From the NCBI GenBank assembly GCA_900169235.1, contig FWCC01000433.1, positions 1-43,784 of the forward strand: 43,784 bases of DNA, written 5' to 3'. Numbering within the stretch: position 1 is the first letter of the stretch; each line of letters opens with the position of its first letter. The position numbers were made by a program, and so were the translations under genes. Under the pieces are notes generated by a model, which saw only the letters and a list, made by a program, of their open reading frames with translations, made no database searches and was not told where the DNA came from. Positions 1 to 10,570 of the stretch are shown piece after piece. Origin of the DNA: Zarea fungicola (Eukaryota; Ascomycota; Sordariomycetes; Hypocreales; Cordycipitaceae).

Positions 1-2339
1 CGGTGGGGGCGTGGCACATGTATAGTAGGGGTTGCTATTGCCAAATCCTGCCCATTGTTTCATCTACAAGGATAGGCCGGGGCGCGCGCTCCGAGGCCTT
101 GGCTCGTGTAAGCCTCTGTCAATCCTTCTGCCTGTCTACCTGCCTGCCTGTCTGTGCCCTACCGGGTTCCTACCGGGTGCCCTACCAGGAGAGAAGCCAG
201 GGGTAGGGGGAGAAGAAAAAGAAATCATGGAGAATAGGGCGCCATTTCAGTTTTATTACCTCGATGAGCTACGGAACAGTTGATCGTTCTAGACCCCCCC
301 GACTACCGCAAGACTGCCCAGTCAAGCGTCGCAGGCTGCCACTATCCCCAGCTTTCTGTTGTGAAAGTGGTGGAATGAGTCTACCATTGCCGTAATGAAT
401 GCGGAGCCAATTATTTTCAGGCAAGCCACTTATGGGGACTGGGAACGGAAGCTAGGCAGAGAAGGGTTACCATTTGACATTTCCTGCATGAGAGATTGAA
501 TGATGCGTAGAGGGGCACACGACCAAGAGGAGCAGGGGAGGCTGAAGTGGAATGGGCATGGAAGGGGAGAGAGGGGCGAGCGCGGCTAACAAGGTCTGTA
601 CGGATATTATTACAGGCAACATTGATCAGCTTGGTTCCAGCGATGCTCCGTAAAATAAGCAGGGACATGGATATGTGCTTTCCTGTTCGTGGAAGTTGGT
701 ATTACTCAACCAGTAGTTGGTACGGTACGGACACAGGCTAGGATGGCGAACCCGCAGGGGCTAACTAGTCAGGGCATCAAGTTGAGGAGGCGAGACAAGG
801 GGTGGACGTCGGACGATTAAAAAATTCTCTGTACTGGGTATTTGTTTCTCTCCATTTTTCTTCTCTCTCGGCGACCTGTAGTTGAAGGATTGTTGCGAGT
901 AACGGACAATTCAATGAGTGATTGGGGCAATATTGGTTCACTGGTATGCTGGGACGCGTTGGGATGGGGGAACATGTGCTGGTCGGCGGGAGGGGCGAGG
1001 GAGGGAGGGAGTGGGAGTATCTGGTTTGTCGCCTTGCTAATAATAATAATGACGGCTACGACTTGTAAAAGTATTGGCAAGGTCTTATTGTGGCGTGCGG
1101 GATTGCATCAAGAAGCAGAATTCAGCGCAAGCAGCGATACAAAAGGGGAAAGGATTGCCAAGGTGCAGCACGAATCGGAGCACTGTTGGGCCGGCCTAGT
1201 GAGGATCTTTGGCGGTCTTTTAGTGCTCTTTAGTGGTCTTTTTTTGGGTTCTTGTGGTGGCCTTGTGAGGCGATGCAGGTTCGTCTTAGTGCAAGACAGC
1301 CCTACTAATGTACAAGTGTAGGCGGTAGGCGTACATTCCAGTAGACTGTAGTGGCTTGTGTGCCTGTGGCTGCTGAAAGGAAAAAAAAAAAATAGTGCAT
1401 GGTGGACACACGACAGTGGACACAGTGGGTGGTTCAGTGGCTCGACAGTGGGACCAGGCAGCCCTCCCAATAAAGTTTTCCGTACCCCCGCAATAACAAG
1501 GAAAGCCAAGCTTTTGAGCACGCGACCGGCCAAACAGGTGCAAAGCTGCCCATGTACATTATTTTGGTGTGAAAACAGTGCGGGAAAAATTTCAAACGAA
1601 AAGAAGACATCAAGACAGACCAAATTGTCCTTTTCCCCATCAATTTTCCCCAGGCAGTGCTGCAGATATCGCACAACCCGTCGTCATCTTGTCGAGATCA
1701 CACATTGCTCGTATACCCGGAAGCCCCCTAAAGGCTGGGGCCAAGCTACTGCTAAAGGCTAGGGGGTGTGGCACTGAAAAGCCCCCACGCGCACCTCTGC
1801 CTCCTTGTGGAAACTGAACACGCGACTGACATTCTCTTTGTCCTTGAGCATAACCACCTAAACCAACTACTTTTACTACCAGTAGCTAGGTTGGCAGGCT
1901 TGGGCCACTTCCGTAGCCACACACCCTAATTTCGTTCCAGCTTGTCAGATTTTTCCGCCCAGCCAGTAGTATGCTCAAGTAGTTATAAACTATCTTCTTA
2001 ATTCATTTTTTCCCCTTCATAGGCCCTCCTCATCCTCTCGGTACGTACCGCTTCTGCGTGTGTCGATCCATTCTGTAGCTCGGCATAGAGTGGCTTGCTG
2101 TGGATTGTGGATTGCATCCAATATATCTAGTAATCCTCCCCTCTGCATCCTTTCCCACACCCCATGTCCAACGTCCTTTCTTCCCCCATCACGGCCGCCA
2201 CGGGGTGTTATCTACTCTCACCATCTCTCTCTTCTCACTCTCGTTTCGTTCGTTTCTTCATCTTCTTTCAACACGACCTTGCCGCCCTCATCTAGAGAGA
2301 GACGTTGTTCTCCCAACTCGTCGTTTCCCCTATCTCAAC
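1..2339. other. Gene-free region upstream of the sulfatase
   Basis: I find no protein family in the open frames here (the longest are 159 codons on + and 188 codons on -), and they overlap each other on opposite strands. Positions 157-190 carry a short direct repeat of CCTACCGGGT, and 1210-1245 a repeat of TAGTGnTCTTT. A TATA-like TTATAAA lies near 1983-1989. From about 2130 to 2335 the + strand is strongly pyrimidine-rich, as is usual for promoters and leaders of filamentous fungi. If transcription starts near the TATA-like site, the leader contains an upstream ORF of 43 codons (2164-2295). Confidence 0.6.
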
Positions 2340-4937
2340 ATGGGATTGTTGGACCAGCCTGAGCATCGTAATTCACCTCATAGTTATTCCAGCATGCCGG
2401 GCCTGCATTGTCTTGCCGGCGGCCGCCGTTTGGCCAACATCCTTTCGTCCTTTTTTCGCGTCACCGACCGCACATTCGTTTACTCACTTGCCGCCACCTC
2501 CACACTGGTCAGCAAGTACCTTCACGTATACATTCACGCCAACGTCCTCTCCAAGGGCGAGTTAATAGAATGGCTACCCAGCCTGTTCATGCAAGAGACC
2601 ATCATCCTCGTCGTCCTGCGCCTGCTTCTCGATGGCAAGGCCATGGGCCGCTATGGCGGCGGCTGGATCCGCTTCCTCGTCATGGCTTTTTCGATATTTA
2701 TTGCTCTGCTTCAGCTTTTCCTCGCGACATCAAATATTTCCTTCTTCATCATGATTGGTGGCGAGCCGCGCTGGCGCAACGCCGGCCTCATTACTGACTC
2801 TTCTTCCTGGGCCATCATGCTTACTGGTCTCTGGGCCTTTATTTCTGCCTTTGTCGGCCTCGTCTTCGCCAGCATGGCCCTCAGAAACCCTCTCTACGCT
2901 CTCGGTGGTATTGCCCTCGACGTCGTCAAGGCTGCCTTTGGCTTTGTCTTGAGCAAAATCCCTGGCTGTGGTGGCCGCCGACGCAGCGAGGCCGCTTACG
3001 CACCTCTCGACAAGGAGGAGGACCACATGTACGATGACGACCTCGAGAACTCGTACCCTGAGCCTACTTCCGTTACTGAGGCTCAACCTCGCCGCAATCC
3101 CAAGCTCCGTCTGGTATATATTGCCACAGCAGTCGTCATGTCTGTCCAGGTCATCACCTCCATTATCCGACCCTCTGAGCAGGCGCTCATTTTCCTCTCC
3201 TGGACCGCCCTTGCCATGCCCATTGTCGACTACATGCGTGGCTCCGACTCGCCTCTCACTAGCATGATTCCCGTATACGACAAGGAAATAAGCCAGAAAT
3301 GGAATGTTCCCTTCACCCTGGGCGCCCCCGCGCACTGGGACTGGCTTCCCAAGCAAGGAAGCGCCATTCCCGGCTTTGCCGACTGGTATGAAAGCGACAA
3401 GACGCACTACGACAACAAGCTCGACCCCATCAGCAAGCCCAACTTTGACAAGGACCTCCTCGAGCCCCTCAAGGGCAAGCTCAAGGACGTTTCCATCCGC
3501 AACGTCATGTTCATCTTCCTCGAATCCACCCGCAAAGATGTCTTCCCCTTCAAGAAGGGCGGTTGGCCTTACAGCAGAATGGCCGACACTTGGACTACCA
3601 AGAAGATGTCTCCCGAGGCCGAGGAGAGAGCTGCGACTCTTACCCAGACAGCTCGCTACCTGACTGGCGACTACGACGATGGATTCAACCACAAGGAGAC
3701 ACCCCGCCGCGGTGGCATCAACGTAAAGAAGAACACACCCTCAGCCACTTATACACTCAAGAGCTTGACTGGTGGTCTTTGCGGTGTCAACCCCTTGGTC
3801 GCCGACATGAACCGCGAATACAACTATCACATCTATCAGCCCTGTCTGCCCCACGTTTTCAAGGCCCTCAACATGATCAACGAGCCCACGCCCGATGCCA
3901 AAGACTTCACCAGCCAGCCCTTCAACAACTCCTTCATGATGTCCGTCACTGGACAGTACGACCACCAATACGACCTGATGAAGAGCATCGGTTACCTCGA
4001 GGAGGAGATGGTGGACTCGGAATATCTCCACAGCGACAAGGCTGCCTTTGGCAATGTGACGATTGAGGATATCCGCTACGATGGCATGCCTGAAGTTGCT
4101 ATTGAGGACTACTTCCGTGATGCTTTCCGGACGTCTCGCAACAACAACACGCGCCTGTTCCTCACTCATCTGACGAGTTCCACTCATTTCCCCTATGGCC
4201 TGCCCGAGACGGAAAAGTACGTGTCCATGGTCCAGGAAGACGCCAGCACCCACATGTCGGATATTTCCAAGCATCTCAACGCCGTCGGATACGTTGACCG
4301 CTGGGTCGGCCACCTCCTTGACATTGTAGAGGAAGAGGGCGCAACCAACGACACGCTCATTGTTCTCGTCGGCGATCACGGCGTTCCCGTCGTCGAGATG
4401 GGCGGTGCCTCGCCCTGGGGTGTCCCCAGCGTCGGCAGCTTCCTGGTGCCCCTTGTCTTCTCCCACCCGCAGCTCCCCGTCGTCGACGTCAACGACCTCG
4501 TCAGCTCCATGTCCATTGTACCCACCGTCCTCGATCTCCTTCTCGAGACGGGTGCTCTCTCCAAGAAGCAGCAGACGGCCGCCCGCGACCTCATGCGCTC
4601 CTACGAGGCGCCCTCTCTGATTCGCTCCCTCGAGACGGACCAGCGACGCTGGTACTTTACCACCGTCAGCCCCGGTGGACAGGGAATCTCCACGCGCAGC
4701 ATGGACTCGCCGCGCTGGCGCCTGATTGTCCCGCTCATCCAGGACGCGGAGTGGTACTTTAGCGATCTGGACACGGATCCGCACGAGGACAAGCAGGTGG
4801 CGTCATTTGGCTTCGTTGGCATGCTACGCGCTGTGGAGAAGAAGCACGGCGTGGAAGCGGCCAAGTGGGCGGAAGAAGCTGCATTTGCGGCCAGGTGGTG
4901 GGTGTCAGATAACCACCAAAGGTGGCGCTATATTTAA
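2340..4937 (+). CDS. Multi-spanning membrane sulfatase-domain protein
   Basis: This is a single-exon gene of 865 codons. The ATG at 2340 (CAACATGGG context) is chosen because the 80 codons upstream in the same frame are low-complexity leader sequence without a preferred start. The first ~350 residues hold about six or seven hydrophobic segments, interrupted by an acidic loop. From about residue 385 comes an alkaline-phosphatase/sulfatase fold: FIFLESTRKD (~390), a nucleophile-region motif TLKSLTGGLCG (~472), HLTSSTHFP (~610) and the metal-binding VGDHG (~677). This arrangement, membrane anchor first and sulfatase domain after, resembles LtaS-like and fungal sulfatase-domain proteins. The domain should face the cell exterior or a secretory lumen. 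The substrate is unknown; a phospho- or sulfo-ester at the surface is only an inference. The gene is convergent with the Hsp70-like gene. Confidence 0.85.
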   Translation: MGLLDQPEHRNSPHSYSSMPGLHCLAGGRRLANILSSFFRVTDRTFVYSLAATSTLVSKYLHVYIHANVLSKGELIEWLPSLFMQETIILVVLRLLLDGKAMGRYGGGWIRFLVMAFSIFIALLQLFLATSNISFFIMIGGEPRWRNAGLITDSSSWAIMLTGLWAFISAFVGLVFASMALRNPLYALGGIALDVVKAAFGFVLSKIPGCGGRRRSEAAYAPLDKEEDHMYDDDLENSYPEPTSVTEAQPRRNPKLRLVYIATAVVMSVQVITSIIRPSEQALIFLSWTALAMPIVDYMRGSDSPLTSMIPVYDKEISQKWNVPFTLGAPAHWDWLPKQGSAIPGFADWYESDKTHYDNKLDPISKPNFDKDLLEPLKGKLKDVSIRNVMFIFLESTRKDVFPFKKGGWPYSRMADTWTTKKMSPEAEERAATLTQTARYLTGDYDDGFNHKETPRRGGINVKKNTPSATYTLKSLTGGLCGVNPLVADMNREYNYHIYQPCLPHVFKALNMINEPTPDAKDFTSQPFNNSFMMSVTGQYDHQYDLMKSIGYLEEEMVDSEYLHSDKAAFGNVTIEDIRYDGMPEVAIEDYFRDAFRTSRNNNTRLFLTHLTSSTHFPYGLPETEKYVSMVQEDASTHMSDISKHLNAVGYVDRWVGHLLDIVEEEGATNDTLIVLVGDHGVPVVEMGGASPWGVPSVGSFLVPLVFSHPQLPVVDVNDLVSSMSIVPTVLDLLLETGALSKKQQTAARDLMRSYEAPSLIRSLETDQRRWYFTTVSPGGQGISTRSMDSPRWRLIVPLIQDAEWYFSDLDTDPHEDKQVASFGFVGMLRAVEKKHGVEAAKWAEEAAFAARWWVSDNHQRWRYI

Positions 4938-5481
4938 TTTTTTTTATAATGTCTACGAGATTACGGAATAGGGGAGGAGCAGTGGATGAAGGATTCACAA
5001 AAGCAGAGGATGAAAAAAAGGGAGGTCATTGGACAATGACTCTTTCTTGTACTATTATAACAGGGGTGTTTTTCTACTTTCTCTACTGTTGGGTTTTTTT
5101 ATTTGTTTTTCTACGCATCTACATACCATAATTGCCATTTGTCAGGTATTCATTTTACAATCATACACGGGCTGTCAGCCTCATCTCAAAAGACTTTTTT
5201 GTCCCTCCTGACTCGAAACCGCGAACTTTATGTACACAGCTGAGCGAAGATTTAAATGTGACAAAAATAGAACAGATCGGTATACGAATAAGCTTTTCTG
5301 GTATACGGAGCTGAGGCGGAGACCTTGTCGTTAATGTGGGTATCACGTTGAAGCTCGTGTACAATATGACGCAGCTTTACTCTTTCCGCTACAGATGCTA
5401 TCCACGGCGTGCTCACCATTGACGCTTAGTACATGAATTGGATTGTTTTCAGCAGTGCTTGTTACATGGTGGCTTCTACAG
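4938..5481. other. Convergent 3' intergenic region
   Basis: AT-rich sequence with T-runs (5040-5130) lies between the stop codons of the sulfatase (+) and the Hsp70-like gene (-). It probably holds both 3' UTRs. I see no further gene or structured RNA here. Confidence 0.5.
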
Positions 5482-7453
5482 CTATAGCTCGACGTGGCTA
5501 TTGCCACCCCCCTCGTTGACCTGGCTCTTCCAATTAGAGGAAAACTCCTCAAGACGGTTACTCTCGATCCGTTGGCGAATAGCCCCATCCTCCAGAGCAA
5601 ACCGCTCCGCCTCCATGATGCGGTGGTCAATTTCGTCCTGGGGTAGACGGCCGTCGTTGTGAATAGTGATGAACGTCCTCCTGCCCGTGCCTTTGTCGAG
5701 TGCAAAGACCTGCAGGCCGCCATTCGCGTCCACCTCAAAGGCCACCTCGATCTGGGGGACACCGCGCGGAGCCGGGGGTATGCCAGCAAGCTCGAACGCG
5801 CCGAGAAAGTTATTCTCCCCGGCCATGGCGCGCTCGCCCTCAAAGACCTGGACCACGACGGCGGTCTGATTATCCGCCGCCGTTGAGAAGATGCCGGTCT
5901 GGCGCACAGGGATGGGGGTGTTGCGTGGGATTAGAGCCGTCATTCGGCCGCCGGGGGTCTCGATGCCCAGGCTCAAGGGAGAAACGTCGATCCCGACCCA
6001 GCAGCAGTCGGCGAGAAAATAGGCGCCGGATAAAAGGCCCGCGTGCACGGCGGCACCAAAGGATGTGGCCTCGTCGGGGGGGTCTGCCTCGATGGAGGTT
6101 TTGCCGTGAAAATAGTCTTGGACAAGGTGTTGCACCTTGGGGATGTGGGCGCCACCACTGACGAGGAGGAAGCCGTCAATCGCAGAGTTGTTGACGCCTG
6201 CCTCTTTAAAGACTTGATCGGCCAATGCAAAAGTTTGCTTGAAGAGATCCATATTGAGCTCTTCAAATTCGGCGCGGGTGAGGGTCTCGGAAAAATCTCT
6301 CCCAGCAAAGAAGGACTCAATCTCAATGTGAGTACTTGTCTGGTTCGAGAGAATGTGCTTGGCCTTTTCAACCTCGTGTGCAAGTTTGGTCATGGCCTTT
6401 ACGTCCTTGGTAATGTCAACGTTGTTCTTGCTGTTGTATGAATCAGCAAGAAAGGTGACAATGCGTCGGTCAAATTCGTCGCCACCCAGGTGAACATCAC
6501 CCGCAGTGGCAGCAATTTCAATGAGACCACTATCTAGATTTAAGAGAGAGACTTCAAAGGTAGCGCCAAGATCATAGACAACAACGTAGTGGTCACGGGC
6601 GTCAAATATGTCTAGATTATAGGGGATGGCCGCGGCGGTAGGCTCGTTGATTACTCGGAGGATATCGAGGCCGGCAATCATGCCCGCGTCCTTGATGGCC
6701 TGGCGTTGATTGTCCTAAAGCGGTGTCAATGACTGAATCAAATTTATAAGCGTAGATGGTATAAAACTTGCATTAAAGTTGGCGGGAACAGTAACGATGG
6801 CGCCGGTGACCTTATGGCCAAGGTGCCCTTCAGCAATCTCCTTCATTTTACTCATAGTTATAGCCAATATTTTCTCTGGGGCAAACAGTTTGTTTTTACC
6901 GTCGACCTCGATTTGAATAACAGGTTTGTTATCCCTGGAAACGACTGTGTAAGGGAAGCGTTCTATATCGGCCTGCACATCCTTGTCGTTGAACTCGCGA
7001 CCTATGAGACGCCTACGCTAGGTTAACGACCATACTGTTGAATTTTCAAAACGGCGTGTAGAGTGAGCGTACTTGACATCAAAGATGGTGTTTACAGGAT
7101 TATCGGCGGCCTGGTTCTTGGCCGGATCACCAACCAAATACCCGTCTCTGGTGAAGGCGACGTAGGAAGGAGTAACATGGCTGGCGTGCTCGTTGCGGAG
7201 AATCTCGACACGGTTAAAGTTTTTCGTCACACTGACGCGGGAGTAAGCGGTACCCAAATCCTGGAAAATCATCAGCCTGTGAAGCTCGATGGTGTGTTTG
7301 TAATTGCTCAATAATTACAATGGCGATGATAGTGTCATGGTCGGTACCGGTGTAAAGCTCGGCGTTGTGTCGTTGCACAAGAACAACGGAAGCAAAGACG
7401 AGCCCTATGCAAGCCAAGAGTCCGATGGCTAAAAGACGACGACGGCGATCCAT
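5482..7453 (-). CDS. Diverged ER-type Hsp70 (BiP/Kar2-like paralogue)
   Basis: Four exons, 7453..7319, 7260..7073, 7012..6772 and 6714..5482, join into 598 codons plus stop. The N-terminus has an Arg-rich start followed by a hydrophobic stretch (residues 7-26), as in an ER signal. The nucleotide-binding domain keeps DLGTAYS (46-52), [18 protein letters not shown] and [10 protein letters not shown]. Changes at normally invariant places are: IGID to IAID before residue 46, the second phosphate loop DLGGGTFD reduced to DLGATFE (236-242), and VGGSTRIP changed to VSGGAHIP. The substrate-binding beta domain is recognisable ([34 protein letters not shown]). Most of the helical lid is missing: the protein is 598 residues against roughly 660-680 for fungal BiP. 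The C-terminus is HVEL, a non-standard version of the HDEL retrieval signal. Intact frame and introns argue for a working gene; slow or absent ATPase activity is an inference. Confidence 0.82.
6715..6771 (-). other. GC-AG intron in the Hsp70-like gene
   Basis: Frame conservation places this 57-bp intron between VPANFN and DNQRQAIKD, a normally continuous Hsp70 motif. Read on the minus strand, the donor is GCAAGT and the acceptor is CTTTAG; no GT donor at this site keeps the frame. GCAAGT is the classic donor of the minor GC-AG class spliced by the major spliceosome. Confidence 0.75.
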
Positions 7454-8102
7454 TTCAGAAGATGCTAGCTTTCAATTCGCGCGTTCAAATTTGTGCTGTC
7501 GGAAACGAGACGGAAAAAAAGGAACATGATCTAATCCAGTGAGGTTCTTTAATACTTGAACTCTGTGAACGTGTCCAGATCGTGAATGTGGGCATGGGCA
7601 GCCTGATGTTGAAGGGAACACCTGTCCTGCTCCCCAAGAGCTGGGATATTTCTACCAACAGTCCACATTGGTACGAAAAAGGCTTGGCAACAGGTGTTTA
7701 GTGTCACAGCCAACGGTGTACATTGTATTGCCTTTATTGGTGTTTATCAAGGCAGGGCACAGTGGAGGAGCTCAACGGCTTCTAAAGAAGTGCATCTGTA
7801 TTTCACGGGACTTGAGCCGCTTAAAGACGGTGAATTTTCTTGGTTCCATCTTTTGTCGCGCCATTTGGCAATCTATTACTGCTTGGGGTAACTTTGCATC
7901 CTCTTTCAGCTCTCGGATAGCTAGGCTGACCCCGCAGATGTAACCAGACGCCTTTTTGTAAGTCCCCTCTCTCGTATTTGCGGCAGCTATTTTTATTTTT
8001 TGATTCTTCAACAGACAGTTTTCATCATGGAAAACACTGTTCATTTTTATATATTTCTTTTCTTCTAATATCGTTTCGTTCAAGTTTGCTCATTAAGCAG
8101 CA
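7454..8102. other. Divergent promoter region (Hsp70-like / F-box-like 1)
   Basis: The two genes are read away from each other across these ~650 bp. I find no perfect three-block heat-shock element upstream of the Hsp70-like start; isolated GAA and TTC blocks occur (for example 7500-7555). The short open frames here match nothing I recognise. Confidence 0.45.
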
Positions 8103-9853
8103 ATGTCAGAGGCGACTACATTGGCCTCGCCGCTCAAGGATGAGTCGTCCGTCACAACCGTCCATCTCATCGGCGACGGCGAAGACGGCTCTGGACTGCT
8201 GCAGACAGGGTCAGATAATCATAATGTCGAGGACAGCGCCGCTGCGACAACCAAGACGGCGACGGCGACACATTTTCTGGAAGAGCTCCCCCTTCATCTC
8301 CTCCGGCACATCCTCTGCCAGCTCCCCACCGTCCGCGCCCTCGCCTCGGCCAGCCTCGCCCACCGATCCTTTTACGAGGCCTACCACGACGACCCGCTCG
8401 GCATCATGGCGGCCATCCTCGACGCCCAGATCCCGTCCGCCGACCTGCGCGGCTACTGCGCCGCGGCGTGCCTGGCCAAGACGGTGGACTGCAGCAAGGC
8501 CAGCACCATGACGGCCTTTCTCGCCGAGCACATTTCCCGCACCGCCAGCACCACTACGACTACGCCGGAGGCGAGAGGATGCGACAGCACTCGACGCAGT
8601 CTCCTGGGCTCTGGGTTCCCGCAGCCGGCGGAGCGGTTCCTCGTCGCCATGAGCGACCTGCACGTCGTCGTGGAGTACTTTGCGCGCGCCTTTCTGCGGG
8701 ACGTGGCCGAGCCGGCGCACCACGTCTTTGGGGCCGCGTCGTTTGCCGGGGTGCCCTCGGAGCAGGAGGTTGTGCGGATACAGCGGGCGCTGTACATGTT
8801 TCACGTGTACTGCGTGCTCTTCTCGGCGGCGTCGCGGAGCGGGCGCGTCGGGTTCGGGTTCAGTCTGATGCTGCTGCGGGAGGAGCTGTTTGGGGCGTTT
8901 TCGCCGTGGGGGAGGGAGCAGATTGTGAGCATTTTTGAGTACATGGAGAGGGTTGCGCGGAGAGGTGAGTCAACAATTCTATACACATACACAAATACGC
9001 ATATACGTGTGTAGATATACATCGCGGGACTTGGGTTCTAACGCAGATTTACAGGAATGAAACATGTCAAGACGGAGAATCTTGGCTGGGATGGGCATAT
9101 GCGGGCGTCCATGACACCAGTGGTGCCGAATGAGGCGGGAGAAGCATTTGTAAGGCAGCCCGAAAATGGTTTTAATTCGCATCGTACATTCCGCGTCTAA
9201 CATGCAGTTAGTTATCCAAAGGACTGGAATCATTTTACGCATTGGACAGGGCTCCGGACGAGGAAGCGAGAAGCCGCATTCTCTTCCCCGCAGTCATCGA
9301 CGCCATCACCGCCACCACCACCACCACTACCAACGACGACAGTGAATCATTGCCATTGCCATCGCCAGCCCCCCCGCTCATCCGCTTCCCCTCAGTGTAC
9401 ATGGAACTTGCCTCGGGCGCGTACTATCACCTCTCGGTGCCCCTCCGCAGCAAGGAGCTCGAGCAGTGGCACACGGCGGAGCTGCACGCCCTCGAGAAGC
9501 CCGCGACCGACGGCGGCGACGGCTTCCTCTCGCCGCCCTTCACCATGTGGTCGCGCGCGCACCGCCGCTACGTCGTCGGCGTCTCGGTGCGGCTGCCCCG
9601 GTACAAGGTGCTCCGGCGGGCTGGCTACGTCTTCTGGGACGCGGCGCCGTTCCTGCTGGGCAGCGACGCGGACATCCAGGCGCGCTTCGCGACGGCGGTG
9701 CACTGGCGCGAGGAGGCGGTGACGCGCGGCGACTACCTGCGGTACGAGGATGACGAGGACGAGGACTGGTACGATGGGTGGTGGCCGGACGATCCGGCGA
9801 TGAAGACGGCGGCGATGGCGTGGGCGGGGAGTGGATACGGGGCGAGACAGTAA
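8103..9853 (+). CDS. F-box-like protein, tandem paralogue 1
   Basis: Three exons, 8103..8964, 9055..9149 and 9212..9853, give 532 codons plus stop. Introns are phase 1 (GTGAGT...TTACAG) and phase 0 (GTAAGG...CAGTTAG). In the second, the TTAG acceptor is required because the earlier CAG leaves a stop in frame. Residues ~57-97 form an F-box-like helix pattern (FLEELPLHLLRHIL then CQLPTVRALASASLAHRSF). F-box proteins usually bind Skp1 and bring targets to SCF ubiquitin ligases; that role is inferred. Stretches shared with the next gene include ILDAQI, a VAMSxxHxxVEyFaRA motif, and LS-K-GL..FY.L at the start of exon 3. Exon 3 also has a Thr run from an ACC repeat (~9309-9333) and an acidic Trp-rich tail ending near 9853. 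Confidence 0.72.
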
Positions 9854-10570
9854 CGTTGCTGAAAACCTTTAGAAAAACTTCCGTGTATATTTTTTCAAAA
9901 GATTGTAACACTTGGCATCATCATTCTGGGCGAGGGAGAACACTTATGAAAGTCAGATTTGGGCAGCAATGCAGAACGAGTCATGGACTTGTTGGGAGAC
10001 AGACGGTGGCTTCGTCTAGCACAAGAGAATGGCTTACGCCCGGCCTGCCGAGGCTTTTTTTTGGCGGCATTTTTAACGTTTGCGTGTAAGTGGGCTCTGG
10101 CTTTCTTGTTGTCTTGGGCAAAACAGAACGGCTCCGTCGGGATGACGCTTGCATTTTTTCCCTCAATTGAATTGAGTAAACTTTTGTAAAATAGACTCGG
10201 GCTAGCTTCCTCTTCACATCATAGCCTACGTCAACACTCCTTGCATTTCCCCGCACTCAATTGGCGATTGGGGTGGGAACAAAGTGCCAATGCAGCCAGA
10301 ATAAGCCTGATTCCCTCAGCCTCATCCCGTCCCGCCGCCCCAACTCCCCGCGTAATCGGCCGAGATTCTTTTGTTCTGTTTCCTTTCCATTGTCTCTTTC
10401 ATCTCTTCCCTCTTTCTATCCGTCTCTCTCACACACACACACACTCTCTCTCTCCTTTTCTGTCTTCTTTGTCTCATCTTACATACTAATCACTACATCA
10501 ATTGGTCCGGGAAAAGCAAAGGCTACTTATATATACATACATCATACACAGACACAGACACAACGTCATT
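9854..10570. promoter_or_regulatory. Promoter region of F-box-like gene 2
   Basis: This ~720 bp gap between the two paralogues shows no gene. From about 10365 the + strand becomes pyrimidine-rich, including a CT/AC microsatellite. A short ACAC(G)-rich stretch lies at 10550-10562, immediately before the ATG. The pattern is that of a promoter plus leader. Confidence 0.5.
10423..10455 (+). repeat. CT/AC microsatellite
   Basis: Alternating CT, then AC (about eight units), then CT units lie about 115-150 bp upstream of F-box-like gene 2. Slippage could change the length between strains. Confidence 0.85.

Noticed and set aside
842..1674. Open frames of 159 codons (+) and 188 codons (-)
   Set aside because: They overlap on opposite strands, contain low-complexity runs, and show no recognisable domain, start context or introns.
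2730..4784. Two long minus-strand open frames (320 and 347 codons) inside the sulfatase gene
   Set aside because: They mirror the plus-strand frame and follow from its C-ending codons. Their composition is Val/Gly/Glu-rich with no motif, while the plus strand has a continuous family-matching protein.
7454..7560. Heat-shock element in front of the Hsp70-like gene
   Set aside because: Only scattered GAA/TTC blocks occur; no three-block nGAAnnTTCnnGAAn arrangement is present.
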